A DNA stretch of 64,000 nt from Chlamydomonas sphaeroides (lineage: Eukaryota > Chlorophyta > Chlorophyceae > Chlamydomonadales > Chlamydomonadaceae). Under the pieces are notes generated by a model. That model had not been told where the DNA came from. It was given only the letters and a program-made list of their open reading frames with translations, and made no database searches. The position numbers and the translations under genes are program-made. Where the stretch lies: the NCBI GenBank assembly GCA_001662425.1, contig BDDC01000099.1, positions 34,111 to 98,110 on the forward strand. The letters run 5' to 3'. Position 1 is the first letter of the stretch. Every line of letters begins with the position of its first letter. Shown here one piece after another: positions 20,424 through 31,824 of this stretch.

Positions 20424-23400
20424 ATGGCGAGCTATCCCAAGCTGCCACACGAGTACGAGGACGAGGACACGGATGGTCGCGGCCATCCACCGCTGCCGAC
20501 CAAGGAGCAGCGCGTGCTCAGGGGGCACGAGGGTGCCGTCCTGGCCGTCCGCTTCAACCCCAGCGGCAACTACTGCCTTTCCTGCGGCAAGGCAAGTCCC
20601 CAGGCCATGCCACGCACGCCTGAGAGCGCCCGCATCCAGCGCCCCACGACGCCTGCAGCCCCACTGCCGCCGCGCCTGGCAGCCGCAAACCGAGGTTGGG
20701 TTGGCCCGAGGCGTCGCAGAACTCCCTCTTCCCAACGCACGCCCTATGCCTACGCCCTTGGCAGCTCTTCCTCCGGCCTGACGTGCACTCCCTGATTTCC
20801 CCTGTCATCCCTGCCCACAACCCTCGGCTGCCAGGACCGCACGATCCGGTTGTGGAACCCCCACAGCGGCGTGCTGGTCAAGACATACGGTGGCCACGGT
20901 TACGAGGTGCGTGCCGTGCCGCCGGCAGCCGGCCACCGCCGCCTTTACGATACTCTGAGGCTGCGCTCCGCGGTGGGGGGAGCCGCGCTCCTGGCGGCGC
21001 CTGCCTGGCCACGAGAGGGCCCCTCGGCACCCGGCTCCGCCCTCCCGCCTGCCGGGAGTCGCCACCGGCCGCGGGTCCGCCACCCCGTGGCACCCGTGGC
21101 GGCACCCGCGCGGCATTGCCGTCGCGGCGTGTCTACACCGGCAACACCGGCAAACGGGCATCCAGCGGCACCGGCTGCGGCACGGCCCAGTGCCGCACCC
21201 GCGGGGTCCCCCGTGGGGTTCCCCGTCCGTCCCGGCGGTCTGCCATGGTAGGCGTGGCTGGCCACGCCACCATTCCCTTGGGTGTGCCATCCGCCCGTCC
21301 TGGTCGGGATCGCGAGGCTACACTCGGTCCGAGGTCCGAGCCTCGCGCCGTCATGTCGCCGGGTCAGCGTGCCACTGTGGTATGGGGAGCGTGGCCGCCT
21401 TGGCCGTGCGCTCGACGCTCCCATTCGCCCGCCTTCTACGCGGCCCTGTGCCGCGAGAATTGTAAAAGTACTGTATGCCAGCGCGGCAGCGACCCGCAAA
21501 CCCACCAAACCAAGCAACCAACCAGCCCACCCGCCCCGTCAGGTCCGCGATGCCGCTGTCTCCCGAGACAACTCCAAGTTCGCCAGCGTGGGCGGCGACA
21601 AGCCGGTGTTCCTGTGGGACGTGGCCAGCGGCAACTTCATCCGGAAGCTGAGGGGCCACGACGGCACCATCAACGCGGTGGGGCTGGTGGACATGGAGGG
21701 GCGGGAAAGGGGTCTTGGGCGCTGGGTGGCGTGTGCTGGGCGCGTGTCCCGGGCACGAGGGACGGGGCGCAGGGCGCGGAGGGCGGCGGCTGCGCCACCT
21801 GATGCCCTTGGTGGTGGTGCTGATGCGCGGTGTGGGGCCGTGTTGGTGTCGGAGGCCGCTGCAGCACCTGATGCCCTTGGCGGTTCTGCTTCTGCGCGCG
21901 GTGTTGCCTTGCAGGTGCGATGGGCGGCCGAGGACTCGGTCCTGCTGACGGCGGGCTACGACCAGTGCGTCAAGGTGCGGGCGGTTGAGGGGATCGGGGC
22001 AGGGCGCGCAGGGTACGTGTCGGTCGGGCACGTCAGGCTGCGGTCGGCCACGACCCGCGCATCGTAGCGGTGCCGTGCGGCGCCAGCGGGGATTTGGGTG
22101 CAAGCTGGGGGCTGGGGTCTGCGGCAGGCGGCAAGCCGCATGGAGGCAGGTCATCGACGCACGCGGGACTGCGGGCGGTGGCGTGCTCCGGGTGCACGAC
22201 GGGGTGCGTGGGGTGGCTGCGCGCGCCCGCGTGCATCGTGCGGCACCAGCAGCGGCCGCTCCATTGTCCGTCCGCTCCTCCTCTCTCAAGCAGCCACGCC
22301 CGGCCACGCCCTGCGCTGTCCGCTGCCCGCTGCCGCCGCAGGTGTGGGACATGAAGTCGCGCAGCATTGAGCCCATCCAGGTCATCAAAGGCTTCCAGGT
22401 GCGTGTGCGAGGCTCACGACCCACGGGACGTGCCGTACCCAGCCCTACGCAAACTCACAAGCCGCCGTGACTCTCTTGCCGGCAACAGCGGCCCACTTCC
22501 ACCAAGCGACACGCCGCCGGCGCCGGCGCTCCTGCGCGCGCCGCCAAACATCTGCTGCACCTCAAGCGCACGGCGCGCGGCGCGCTCCGTCCCCATGCTC
22601 AACCGCGCGATGGCTGCCTCTGCTCCTGCAAGTGCATGAAAGCCATCGCTGCCCGCCGCCGTAACGTAACGCATCACGCGCCGTGTCCGATCCCGTTGCT
22701 AACCGTGCTATTGCTGCCCCAAACCACGCTCGCGCCGCCCGCAGGACAGCGTCACGTGCGTCATCTCCATCGGCACCACCATAGTGGCGGGCTCCGTCGA
22801 CGGCACCGTGCGGCGCTTCGACGTGCGCATCGGCCGCACCACCGCCGACCAGCTGCACGCGCCCGTGACGGGCCTGGCGGCCACGGCCGACGGGCTGTGT
22901 CTGCTGGCTGCGACCACGGACTCGTGCCTGCGCCTGCTCGACGGCGCCGGGTAAGGCGTGGGTAGGGTTGTCAGAGTTCACAGGTTAATCCACATGGCTG
23001 TGTGATGTGTGCATGGACGCATGTGTGCATGTGTGCAGTGCCGGTAGGGGCTGTCGTGACACCCATGCGTGCCGCTGGCCGCCATCCCTTCGCAGCGGCC
23101 AGCTGCTGGCCGAGTACTCGTGTCCTGGGCACTACGTGCATGAGAGCGTCAAGATGGACTGCGCCACCACGCCCAGCGACGCCTATGTCGTGGGCAGCTC
23201 GGAGACGGGTGAGAGGGGCTTAACATGGGCATGGCCGGCGGGGTGCCGTGGCAGCAGTGCTGAACTTGTCTGGCGTTCATGGACCCCGCGCGTCGATATG
23301 GCAATTTGCAAGCTGAAGGCTTGCCCTCTTGACATATCCTCTGGTGTGCCCTTCGCAGGCGAGGTGCTGTACTGGGACCTTGTGGATGCCGAGGTTGTGG

Positions 23401-23534
23401 AGCAGTTCAAGGCGCATAGCGGCGTTGTGACGGGCCTAGCCATGCACCCTGACGGAGAGCTGCTGCTGACCAGCTCGGTGGACGGAACAGTCAAGGTGTG
23501 GGGCAAGACAGAGAGCGCTGTGACGTCGCTGTGA
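20424..23534 (+). CDS. WDR83: WD40 protein WDR83 / MORG1
   Basis: Seven-bladed WD40 propeller. In animals it scaffolds MAPK components (MAPK organizer 1) and is also found with spliceosomes. Eight exons join in phase: 20424-20591, 20835-20906, 21543-21677, 21915-21974, 22342-22398, 22745-22950, 23096-23208 and 23359-23534 (328 aa; the human protein has 315). The diagnostic order of blades is visible: VLRGHEGAVLAVRFNPSGNY, RTIRLWNPHSG, YGGHGYE, GGDKPVFLWDVASG, LRGHDGTINA, AGYDQCVKVWDMKSR, AGSVDGTVRRFDVRIG, DSCLRLLDGA, GEVLYWDLVDAE and SSVDGTVKVW. Intron 1 starts with GC instead of GT (AAG/GCAAGT at 20592), and the protein alignment leaves no other junction. Whether the algal protein works in signalling or splicing cannot be told from sequence. 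Confidence 0.95.
21796..21935 (+). repeat. Imperfect 69-bp duplication in a WDR83 intron
   Basis: CACCTGATGCCCTTGGYGGT occurs at 21796 and again at 21865, each followed by a similar GC-rich stretch with TGCTTCTGCGCG or TGCTGATGCGCG. It lies in intron 3 and does not touch the splice sites. Confidence 0.6.
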
Positions 23535-24052
23535 CCTGTGAGTAGGGGTGGTGGACCTCAGGGGAGTTGGTGCGGGAGAAGCGTGCCGGGTTTGCATGAA
23601 CAAAACATCTTTGCTTTCCTGCTGACAACTCAGTACGTGACATAAAACGCAATATGTCTTGCTTGCATGACGGGTTTGCCTTGCCTTGAATCAGCTGAGA
23701 CGTGAGAGACGGGACTGCTCAGGGACAACCTGCACCACCAAGTACGCATGCAACTTCCTGCGTACGGGCGTCTGTATAATTGCCACGGTTGTAGGGCCAG
23801 TTTGCATACGTTCACATTTACCATGCGCTCAGCGGGCTGACCAACGACGTTACGTGAGCGACAGCGTACAACGCAGATATGAAGATGCAAATGAGGGATT
23901 GATTTGAGCTCCCGCTGTGCGAGCGCGGTTACTGTACAATTGCCCAAGCACCGCGACGAGCTCTGCATGCTCCGCCCTGTACGATTACAGCATAAGGCTC
24001 ATCCACTGCCCATCTCTACGTCTTCGGGGTCGCCAACGCACTGGCACATGTC
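23535..24052 (+). other. Short intergenic region after WDR83
   Basis: This 518-bp stretch must contain the WDR83 3' UTR and the promoter of the large low-complexity gene. It is AT-richer than its surroundings. No TGTAA signal is seen. Confidence 0.45.
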
Positions 24053-27000
24053 ATGCCGCTACGCGACCCCAATAGCGCCTGGCATGGCGTGGCGTCTGCT
24101 GCGCAGACTGCCGGCTCTGTCGGCTCCAGTGGCCGCCGGGCCATCTCCCCGAGCAGCGCTGAATCCGCTCGGCCCCACAGCAAGCAGGTCTTCACCTCAC
24201 CCGCTCCAGCGGCGAACCTGCTGCAGCGCTTTGGCGTTACGCCGGCGGAGCTGCCCGAAGTGGCCCTGCACGGCCGTCGCATGCCCGCCCCCATCCCTCC
24301 GCCGCCCGGCAAGGAGGCCCCATGGACGCCCAACGGGTACGTACCAGGCTGCCAGCGTGGGGGCTCGAGCCGCCGCGACGAGCCTGCCCGAGCGCGCCGC
24401 GCAAGCTCGCCACATCATTGCACCCGGCACAACCCAAGCTTTCGCCCTTTTGGCGCTGGGCCATGGGCAGAGTTGAACCTGACGCCGGCAATTGCTTGAC
24501 GTTGGGCCCGGGGCATGGCGACAGCAGCGCTCCAGTGTAGCCCTGCACCTGCTGCCGGTGGGTGCCGCTGCGCCAACGCCCCGGTGCCCTCGCCTGCCCG
24601 ACCCACATCGCCGCAGGCCCAATGACACCCACGTGCCGTACTCCAGCCGGGGTCAGCAGCTGAACCCGCTGTTTGCGGACCTACTCGTGCTGCCGCCGCC
24701 GCGGCGAGCGCGCGCCGCCGCCGCCGCCGCGGCGGCCGCCGCGCCCGCCTGGCGGCCCGGCGGCGGTGCCAAGGCCGGTGCGCCGGGCAGCCGCGGCAGC
24801 GGCGGCGGCGGCGGCGGCGGCAGCTACGTGCAGCGCGCCGCCGCCGCCGCCGCCGCCACCGCCCGCACCACGGCGAGCCCGCCAGGTGCCCCGCCGGCCC
24901 TCGGCCGCATGGCCGGCTCCGCAGGTCCTAGGGCCGCCTCTGCGGCGACGGCCATTCCTGCAGGGCCTCGCTCCGCACCACCGCCCCCCTCCGCCCGGGC
25001 GCTCAGCGCTTCCTTCAACTCGCCAGCGGCAGGCGGCGCCGTCAGACCCAGCACCGCTGCGCCGCGCCCCACCCTGGGCTCGGCTCCGAACAGCACCGCA
25101 CACGGGCCGGCGGGGCCCGGCCCGGCCGCGGCCCGGCCCGCGCCGCCGCTATCCCCTGACTCGTCCCCACTGGCGCATTCCCGGCCAAAGGACGGCGCCC
25201 CTAACGCACGTCGCCCACTCACGTTTGCCCAATGGGTGGCCACGCAGAACCAGCAGCGCAGCCCCGGCGGCAGCGCCCGAGCCTCACCTGGCGGCGCCGG
25301 CCGCAGCCCCGGCCCTAGCGCCGGCCTTGGGCCTGGCGCCCGTCCCGTAACTGGCTCCATCCGTGGGTTGTTTGCGGGTGCCGCGGCACAAGCCGGTGCT
25401 AGCCCGCAGCGCGGCCCCATGCCACGGCCGTCGGGCGCGCTGGCAGCAGCCAACGGTGGCGCCGCCGCCGCCCCAGCCGCGCCGGCGGAGGCGGCCGGTG
25501 CACTACCGGCCGGCGCCGCTAATGCTGGGCCCGCTTGGCCCGCTTGGCCCGCCTCCAGCTTGGTCTCCAGCTTGTCCGACTTCCCGAGCATGAAAACGAT
25601 GGCGGAGGTGGCGGCGGCGGCGCTGCGAGACAGCGACGGCGAAGGCGGCGGAGGCGGTAGCGGGCCTTGGAGCGCTGGCGACGGCGCCGCCAGGCTCAGG
25701 CGCAGCCATACCAGCTTCATGAGGAGCGACAGCGGCAGCGGCAACGGCAGTGGGAGCACCCGCTCTCTGGTGACGTTTGATGGTCTCCTCGCGGGGCCTG
25801 GCTATGCCGGCGGCGGGCAGCCGCGCCCTCCCAGCAGCGTCGGCAGCGGCTTCGGCGGCGGCAGCTTCAGCGTCCTGCAACACGGGGTGTCGAGCGGCGC
25901 GCCGCGGCCGCCGTCGCCGCCATCGCCCGTCCGCCTTGTGGTGGTGACGGCGGCGGCGCACTCAGATGGCCAGCGCGCGCAGCAGCAGGACCCGGCCCAT
26001 CGGGCCGCCGGCTCGGCGCCGCCGGGCCGCGCGTACAGCAGGATAGATTCATTCACGGAATCCAGCACGGTTGAGCACGACATGTACGGAGATCTCGAGT
26101 ACGGGCATGACTCAGAGCACGACCTCGACACCGTACGGCGCGCCAGCGTCACCGCAGGGCACCGCCTGCCGGGCGCGGCGCCGCCGGCGTCCCCCGCCGG
26201 GGCGCGCCGCGCCAGCGCCACCAGCACTGCCGCCGCCGGCCCGCCGGGCCTGCCGCGCAGCGCCTCGGCGCGGTGCGGGGCGCCGCCGAGATCCGCGACG
26301 GCCGTCGGCGTCGCCGGCGCCGTCGGGCCCTACGCCGCGCATGCTGGAGCTGGGCGTGGGATTTCCAGCGCCGGCGGCCGGCAGCCGAGCCGCATCGTGG
26401 CGTGGACCACGGAGGCTGGTGTCGGCGCTGCCACGGCGTCCGGCGCCGCCTGTCCAACGCGTGAGCGGCACGTGCGGCCGCGCCGCGAGACCGACTCGAC
26501 GGCGGTGGTGCAGCTCGGCTCGCCGCTGTGGCGGCAGTCTGAGGCGGGGTCCGTGGTGTACGCCGAGGGAATGTGGATGCCGGCGTCGGCGGCTGCCGCT
26601 GCCGCCGAGGCCGCCGCCATGCTGCACCGGACGGAGTCGATCGGCGAGCGCCCGGCGGATGCCGCGCTCGGTCGCGGCGGCTCCGCCTCCGTAGCGGCGG
26701 CTCCGCCGCCGCCCGCGGCAATGGGCGCGGCAGGGCGCCCCGCGCCGCTGTCGCGCGGTCCGGGTGTCCAGAGCTTCCGGCTGGGGCTCGACTCCGAGTG
26801 GCTCCCAGACGCTGACGGTGACGCCGAAGATGCCGACGAGGCCCTTTTCGGAGGCGGCGGCGCCGCCAGCAGCCAGATGGCGTACGAGAAGGGGACGTGC
26901 CATCCGCAGGGTTGGCCTGGCGGCGCCGCTGCGCCGCGCCCGGCGCCGTCGGCGGTCGCGGCACCCGAAGGCGGCACCTCCCACAGCCGGCCAAGCTCAA

Positions 27001-30000
27001 CACCGTCCAGCGGCCCTGGCGTCAACAGCAACTTGCTCAAGCTGATGGCTGACGTCACTTGGCCCGTGCCGTCGGCGTCGCCGGCAATGTCGCCGTCGGC
27101 GTCGCCGCCAGGCACCACCGCGGCCAACAGTATGACGGCGGCGGCACCGCCGCTGGTGTCGAGGTTGGCTGGACGGCCGCCGCTGCCGCCGCCACATGCG
27201 AGCAAGCCCAGCCCCGGCGCCGAGGGCGCCGCCACAGCTAGTGCCGCCGCCAGCGCCGCCGCCAGCGCCGCCAACGCCAACGTCGCCGCCAGTGCCGCCA
27301 ACGCGAGCACCGCCGCCAGCGCCGCTCTCCCCATGCCTTCTGGGCCGCCGCGGGCAGCGGCAGCGGCGCCGCCGCCGCTACCAGGACGCCTGAGCCGCCC
27401 GGGCCTGCGGGTGGAGACGCACTCCGCGCCGCCGCCGTCCAGCTCGCCGCCGCCGTCAGACGGCCCTCCCGTTGCTGCCGCCGCCGCCACCACCGCCACC
27501 ACTGCCGCCGCCGCCGCCGCGGTCCGGCGCAGTATCGCGCACCACCTCAGCATGCTCCGAGCCAGTGGCGGCGGCAGCTTGCTGTCGTCCATTCTGCGCA
27601 GCTCGGTGGCGGGCGGCGGCGCCGCCGCCGGCGCCGATTGGCGGGCGGGCGTGGGCAGCTTGGCGATGCGAGGCAGCATCGGAGCCACGTCTACCTTTAG
27701 CGCACTGTCAGGGCCGCAGGTAAGGGACCAGGAAGGTGACGGCCGCCCTGCAACCGCACCGTCTCCCGGCACCCGGCCTGCCTACTTCCGCCGCCAAGCC
27801 CGCCAAGCCGCCCATGCCACCGCTCCCCGCCGGCCTGTGGCCAGAGCCCCAAACGCTGTGCTTTGCGCCCACCGAGAAGCCATGGCAACCGAGTTGCCTG
27901 CCGCCCTAGCCTCCCACGTCACACCTGTGCTGCCGGGTCTTCCTGGCCGGAGGTGCTGTGCCTGAGTAGTGCCGGCTTACAGGCGCTCTCAGTGTGCGTC
28001 CAAAGCCAATAAGGCCATTAAGAGCGCTACTGCCAGCCGGTACGCCGCAGCGCTCCCCTGCTGGCGCTGCCTGCTCAGCCAAGCACCAATTGCCTGCACA
28101 CGCACGCCTGCCCGCCTCCCCGCCCACAGGCGGATGAGCACTACACGTACCCGTCCCACGGCTATCTAGAGAAAGCCGCAGAGGTGGGGCGCTGGGAAGC
28201 TGCCATGCTGTACGACCTGGATCTGTACGACAGCCTGCAGCTGGGCGTGGCTGCCGCTGAAGAGTACGAGGATCCGTCGTACTCGCGGCGATCCGTGTCA
28301 GCTCCGCCGCCGGTGCCGCCGACGGCGGCAGAGCCGCCCGTGGGCCGCAGTGCGGCGCGCGACATGACGTCAGCGGCCAAGGCAGCTGGCGGCGGCGGGG
28401 TTGCTCGGGGCCGTCCGGCGGCGGCGACGCCGGTGGCGGCGCCTGCGGCAACGGGATCCATGGCGCTTGTACGCATGTCGACGGCTATGGCGGCGGCGGG
28501 CGGGCCGCCGCCGTCAGCTTCGCGCCCGTCACGCGCGGGCGTGGCAGCGACAGCCACAGATGCCATTGGTGGCGGCGGCGGCGCCGCCGTGCCCCCATTG
28601 TCGCGCTCCCTGTCCCCCGTGCGCGCGCCGAGGGCCCTGGCCGCGGACGCGGCGGCGGACGCGGCGACCCCTCCGCCGCCGCCGCAACGCAGCCGGCTGG
28701 CGGCGCCGCCTGCTCTTGTGGATCCAGCAGTGGAGGGACTGGATTCTGACTTAATGGCGCAGCTGACGGCAGCTGCCCGGCGCAGCTCAGGTGCGGCCGT
28801 TGAGGGCGCGGGGAGCGGCACGCCCTGAGTAGAGGGTGAGGGAAGCGGCATGCTCTGCGTAGAGGGTGCAGGGAGCGGCACGCTCTGAGCAGGGGGTGGC
28901 GGCGCGTAGTGCACAAACCCGCTGCTCGCGCCGGCTCCCAGCGGATCGGCCATCGTGGCAGGGAGAAAGCTCTCCTGGAGCTTCGGGTGGCCACCATGCC
29001 AGGGCCCGCTGGGCTACTGGCTGCCAGTGCCGTCGGTGGCGAAGCGCGCGGGCTTGCCTCGCCGTTGACCGCTTTGCGTTGACCGCCGTACCGTTCTCGT
29101 GTCCAGGCGCTAGCTGGTCCCCGGCTGCCGCCAGCGCCCGACGGGCTGCCGGCTGCGGGCGCGGCTGTCCAGGGCGCGACACACCAGCCAGCTCCTGGCA
29201 GGCATGCGCGCCCCGCGCCCGTCCTGTTTCCTAGCCCGTAACCCCACAGGAAGCTCCGCCTGCACCCCCGTAACATCCGTACATCCCTTGACTCCCGTAC
29301 TCCGGCCGTACCCCCGCAGGCAGCTCCACCCTGGCCCTCCTGGACGAGCTCCTGTCCTCAGAGCCCTCACCAAAGCCACGCGCCTCGCAGCCGCCGCTGC
29401 GCCGGGCTAGCACTCGGCAGCTGCAGGAGGACTGCGGGAACACGCCAGCGGCGCAGCGGCGCGCGGAGGCACGGCGCGCGCCGCCAGAGCCGCCGGAAAC
29501 GGAGCCGGCTGCCGAGCCGCCGCCGCTCGGCATCCAGGACTCTGGCGCTTCGGGCGCCGTCAGGGCGCCGCCGCCTGCGGTGGCGGCGCCGCCAGCTCCC
29601 GCCGCCAGCGATGGCCAGCCTGCGCATCGCCGAAGCCTGCCATACGGCAGCGTCGCAGAGTCCTTAGACGGCCCGTGGCTGCCGCCGCCGCCGCCGCCGG
29701 CGGCAGCCCAAGCCAGCGGCCCGCCGCCGCCAGCGGCCGCCGCCTATCCCCTTCCCGCCGGCCAACGGTTCCCTTCACACCCCTACGCAGCAGCGGCCCC
29801 TGGCCAACCGATGGGGCCAGCCTGGCCGCACGGCCTCATTCCGTACAACCTGCCGTACACCGTACCGCACGTGCAGTACGGCTACGCGGTCACGGGGCCG
29901 CAGGCCTTCCAGGGCGCTGGCTGGCACAGCCCTGGCGCCGCCGGAGCACCCCACCCACACCTCTACCACCACCACCACCCCTACCTCCACTACCACCCGT

Positions 30001-31824
30001 TCCCTCCTTACCATCAGCACCAACACCAACACGCCGCCGGGCCCCATGCGCACCTGCCTTGGTCGATCCCGGAGGAACCGTCCGCCCACTCCCTGGGCTT
30101 GCTTTCGGAGCTACTCTCACCCGAGAGCTCCACCGTCAACAGCACACGCACCTCCACAGCCGCTGTGCTGCCCACAATGGCCGGTGCCGGCTGTAGCGCC
30201 GCGTCCGGGGCGGGAGCCGGTGCCTCCGCATCGGCCGGTGGTTCGCTGACGCGGATAACGACCGGAGGTCGGGCGCGTCAGCGGGGTAGCAGCGCCGTCA
30301 GCCACCCTCTGAGCGAGCCGCTACGCGGTGGGCGGTCTTCGACAGCTGACGGCGGTGGCAGCGGCGGCGGCGGCGGCGGCGGTGGTGGCAGCGGCGGCGA
30401 AGCCGGCACGACGCGCCCGCAGCGCACGGCAGCAGCGGCGGCGCCGTCGTCGCCGTTCCGGCCCTGGTTGGCGCCGCCAGGCTCCTGGCCTGGCGCACCG
30501 CCGGAAGCGGCGGCGCCCTGGCTCGTGCCGCCGCCGCCGTCGGCCCTGGACGCCCTGCCGCCGTACGGCTACTTGGATCACGCCTGCATAGGCTCGCCGC
30601 GGCCAGCATGGCACACGCCGCACGACCCCGCCGTCGCCGCCGCCGCCGCCGCCGGGACGTACCCGCCTGCGCCGCAGCCCAACTCGCACCGCGCGGGGTC
30701 TTCGTCCACACCGGACGGCGGCGCCGAGGCGCCCTCTGTCGCCGCGACGACGATGGCGCGTCGCGCCGCCAGCGGCCGAGCAGCCAGCGGGCCGCCGACC
30801 TTCGCCGCCATCCAGCAGCTGCTGGACGCCGACCTGCCCTCGTCCGCCATCGCAGCGGCGGTGGCGGTCTTGGCAGGGGTGCTGCCGCAGGCCTGGCCAC
30901 CGCCTGGCGGCGGCGGCGGCGGCGGCCATAGGTCGCAGGAAGTTGCGGCGGCGCCGTCACGGACGCCAGAGCGCACCGCGGCGCGTGGCAGCGGCGGGTG
31001 GGGCGCTGGCGGCGGAGCCGCTGGGCCCTCCGGCACGCACGCGCCGGCGGGCGCGGCCGGCGGCCGCGCCGGCGCGACGGCGGCGGCGGCGGCGGCGGCG
31101 CCGGAGCTGTCGGCGCTCCTGGCACTGGCGGGGGAGCGGGGCATGCCGCCAAAGCAGCTGCCGCCGGCGGAGGCGGAGTCGACGGAGGCCCGGCCTGCTC
31201 CGGGGCCAGGGCTGGCCGAGGGGTCTTGGGCGCAGGGCTGCGGGCAAGGCGGTGGCTGGCTGCAGGGCGACGCAGCGGCTTGGGCGAGCTCAGGTACGGT
31301 ATGCGGCGGGGGGACGGCTGCCGGGGGTCGGGCGCTGCGTTCGTTTGGGTGTTGGCAGTTGGCGGCCTTTGTCCTGCCCCCCAACTCACCCGTTGACTGC
31401 CCAGCGGCCATGCACACGCAAGCGTCGCGCCAACCACCACCTCCACAACGCACCACGCCGCCACCCAGCCGCCCAACCGCCCAACCGCCACCCAACCAAT
31501 CGTCCCCAACACCGTGCAGACGCGGAGGTGGCCGCCCGCTACGCCGGCGCCCGCGGCGCCGCCCAGCCGCCGGGCGCCTCCGCCACCTTGTCCCCCTCCA
31601 ACCCGGAGGGCGCGCTGAGGCGCGCGGTGCGGCTGATCGCGCAGAGCCTGCTCATCGTGCTTGCGGGTGCCGCAGGGGCCACGGCCGCGGCCTCATCCGC
31701 CAGCGCAGTCCTTGTCAAGCCCGAGGACCTGCCGGGGCCGGCCAACGCAAGCAGCATCTTCTACCCGCGCCACCCGCGCCAGCAGCCGCCGGAAAAGGGC
31801 CGCTGGCGCGGCCTGCTGCGGTAG
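24053..31824 (+). CDS. Large low-complexity protein, 2108 aa, function unknown
   Basis: I do not recognise this protein. Five exons join in phase (24053-24336, 24617-27719, 28130-28790, 29320-31293, 31520-31824) to 2108 residues. Most of it is Ala, Gly, Ser and Pro, with poly-Ala and poly-Gly runs near residues 110-170. More complex islands look conserved: PNDTHVPYSSRGQQLNPLF at the start of exon 2, GLDSEWLPDADGDAEDADE, DEHYTYPSHGYLEKAAEVG followed by RWEAAMLYDLDLYDSLQLG, a His/Tyr-rich patch at about 1557-1592 (HPHLYHHHHPYLHYHPF), and LGLLSELLSPESS. The C-terminus has a hydrophobic stretch, AVRLIAQSLLIVLAGAAGA, which could be a membrane segment. There is no signal peptide. The reading frame is open for 3.1 kb and 2.0 kb in the two big exons, and good splice sites link the islands, so a real gene is likely. 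Confidence 0.65.
28811..28900 (+). repeat. About 30-bp tandem repeat in an intron
   Basis: Three imperfect copies of GGAGCGGCACGCTCTGAG followed by TAGAGGGT start at 28812, 28841 and 28872, just inside the third intron of the 2108-residue gene. Confidence 0.75.

Noticed and set aside
20696..21802. Plus-strand frame of 368 codons
   Set aside because: It covers introns of WDR83 and reads the true exons in a wrong frame.
26330..27772. Minus-strand open frame of 480 codons
   Set aside because: It is the antisense shadow of the 3.1-kb exon of the 2108-residue gene. The plus frame continues across good splice sites, the minus frame does not.
27720..27965. Read-through of the large exon to a stop at 27965
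   Set aside because: The GTAAGG donor at 27720 and the acceptor before 28130 join in phase to DEHYTYPSHGY, which looks more protein-like than the read-through.
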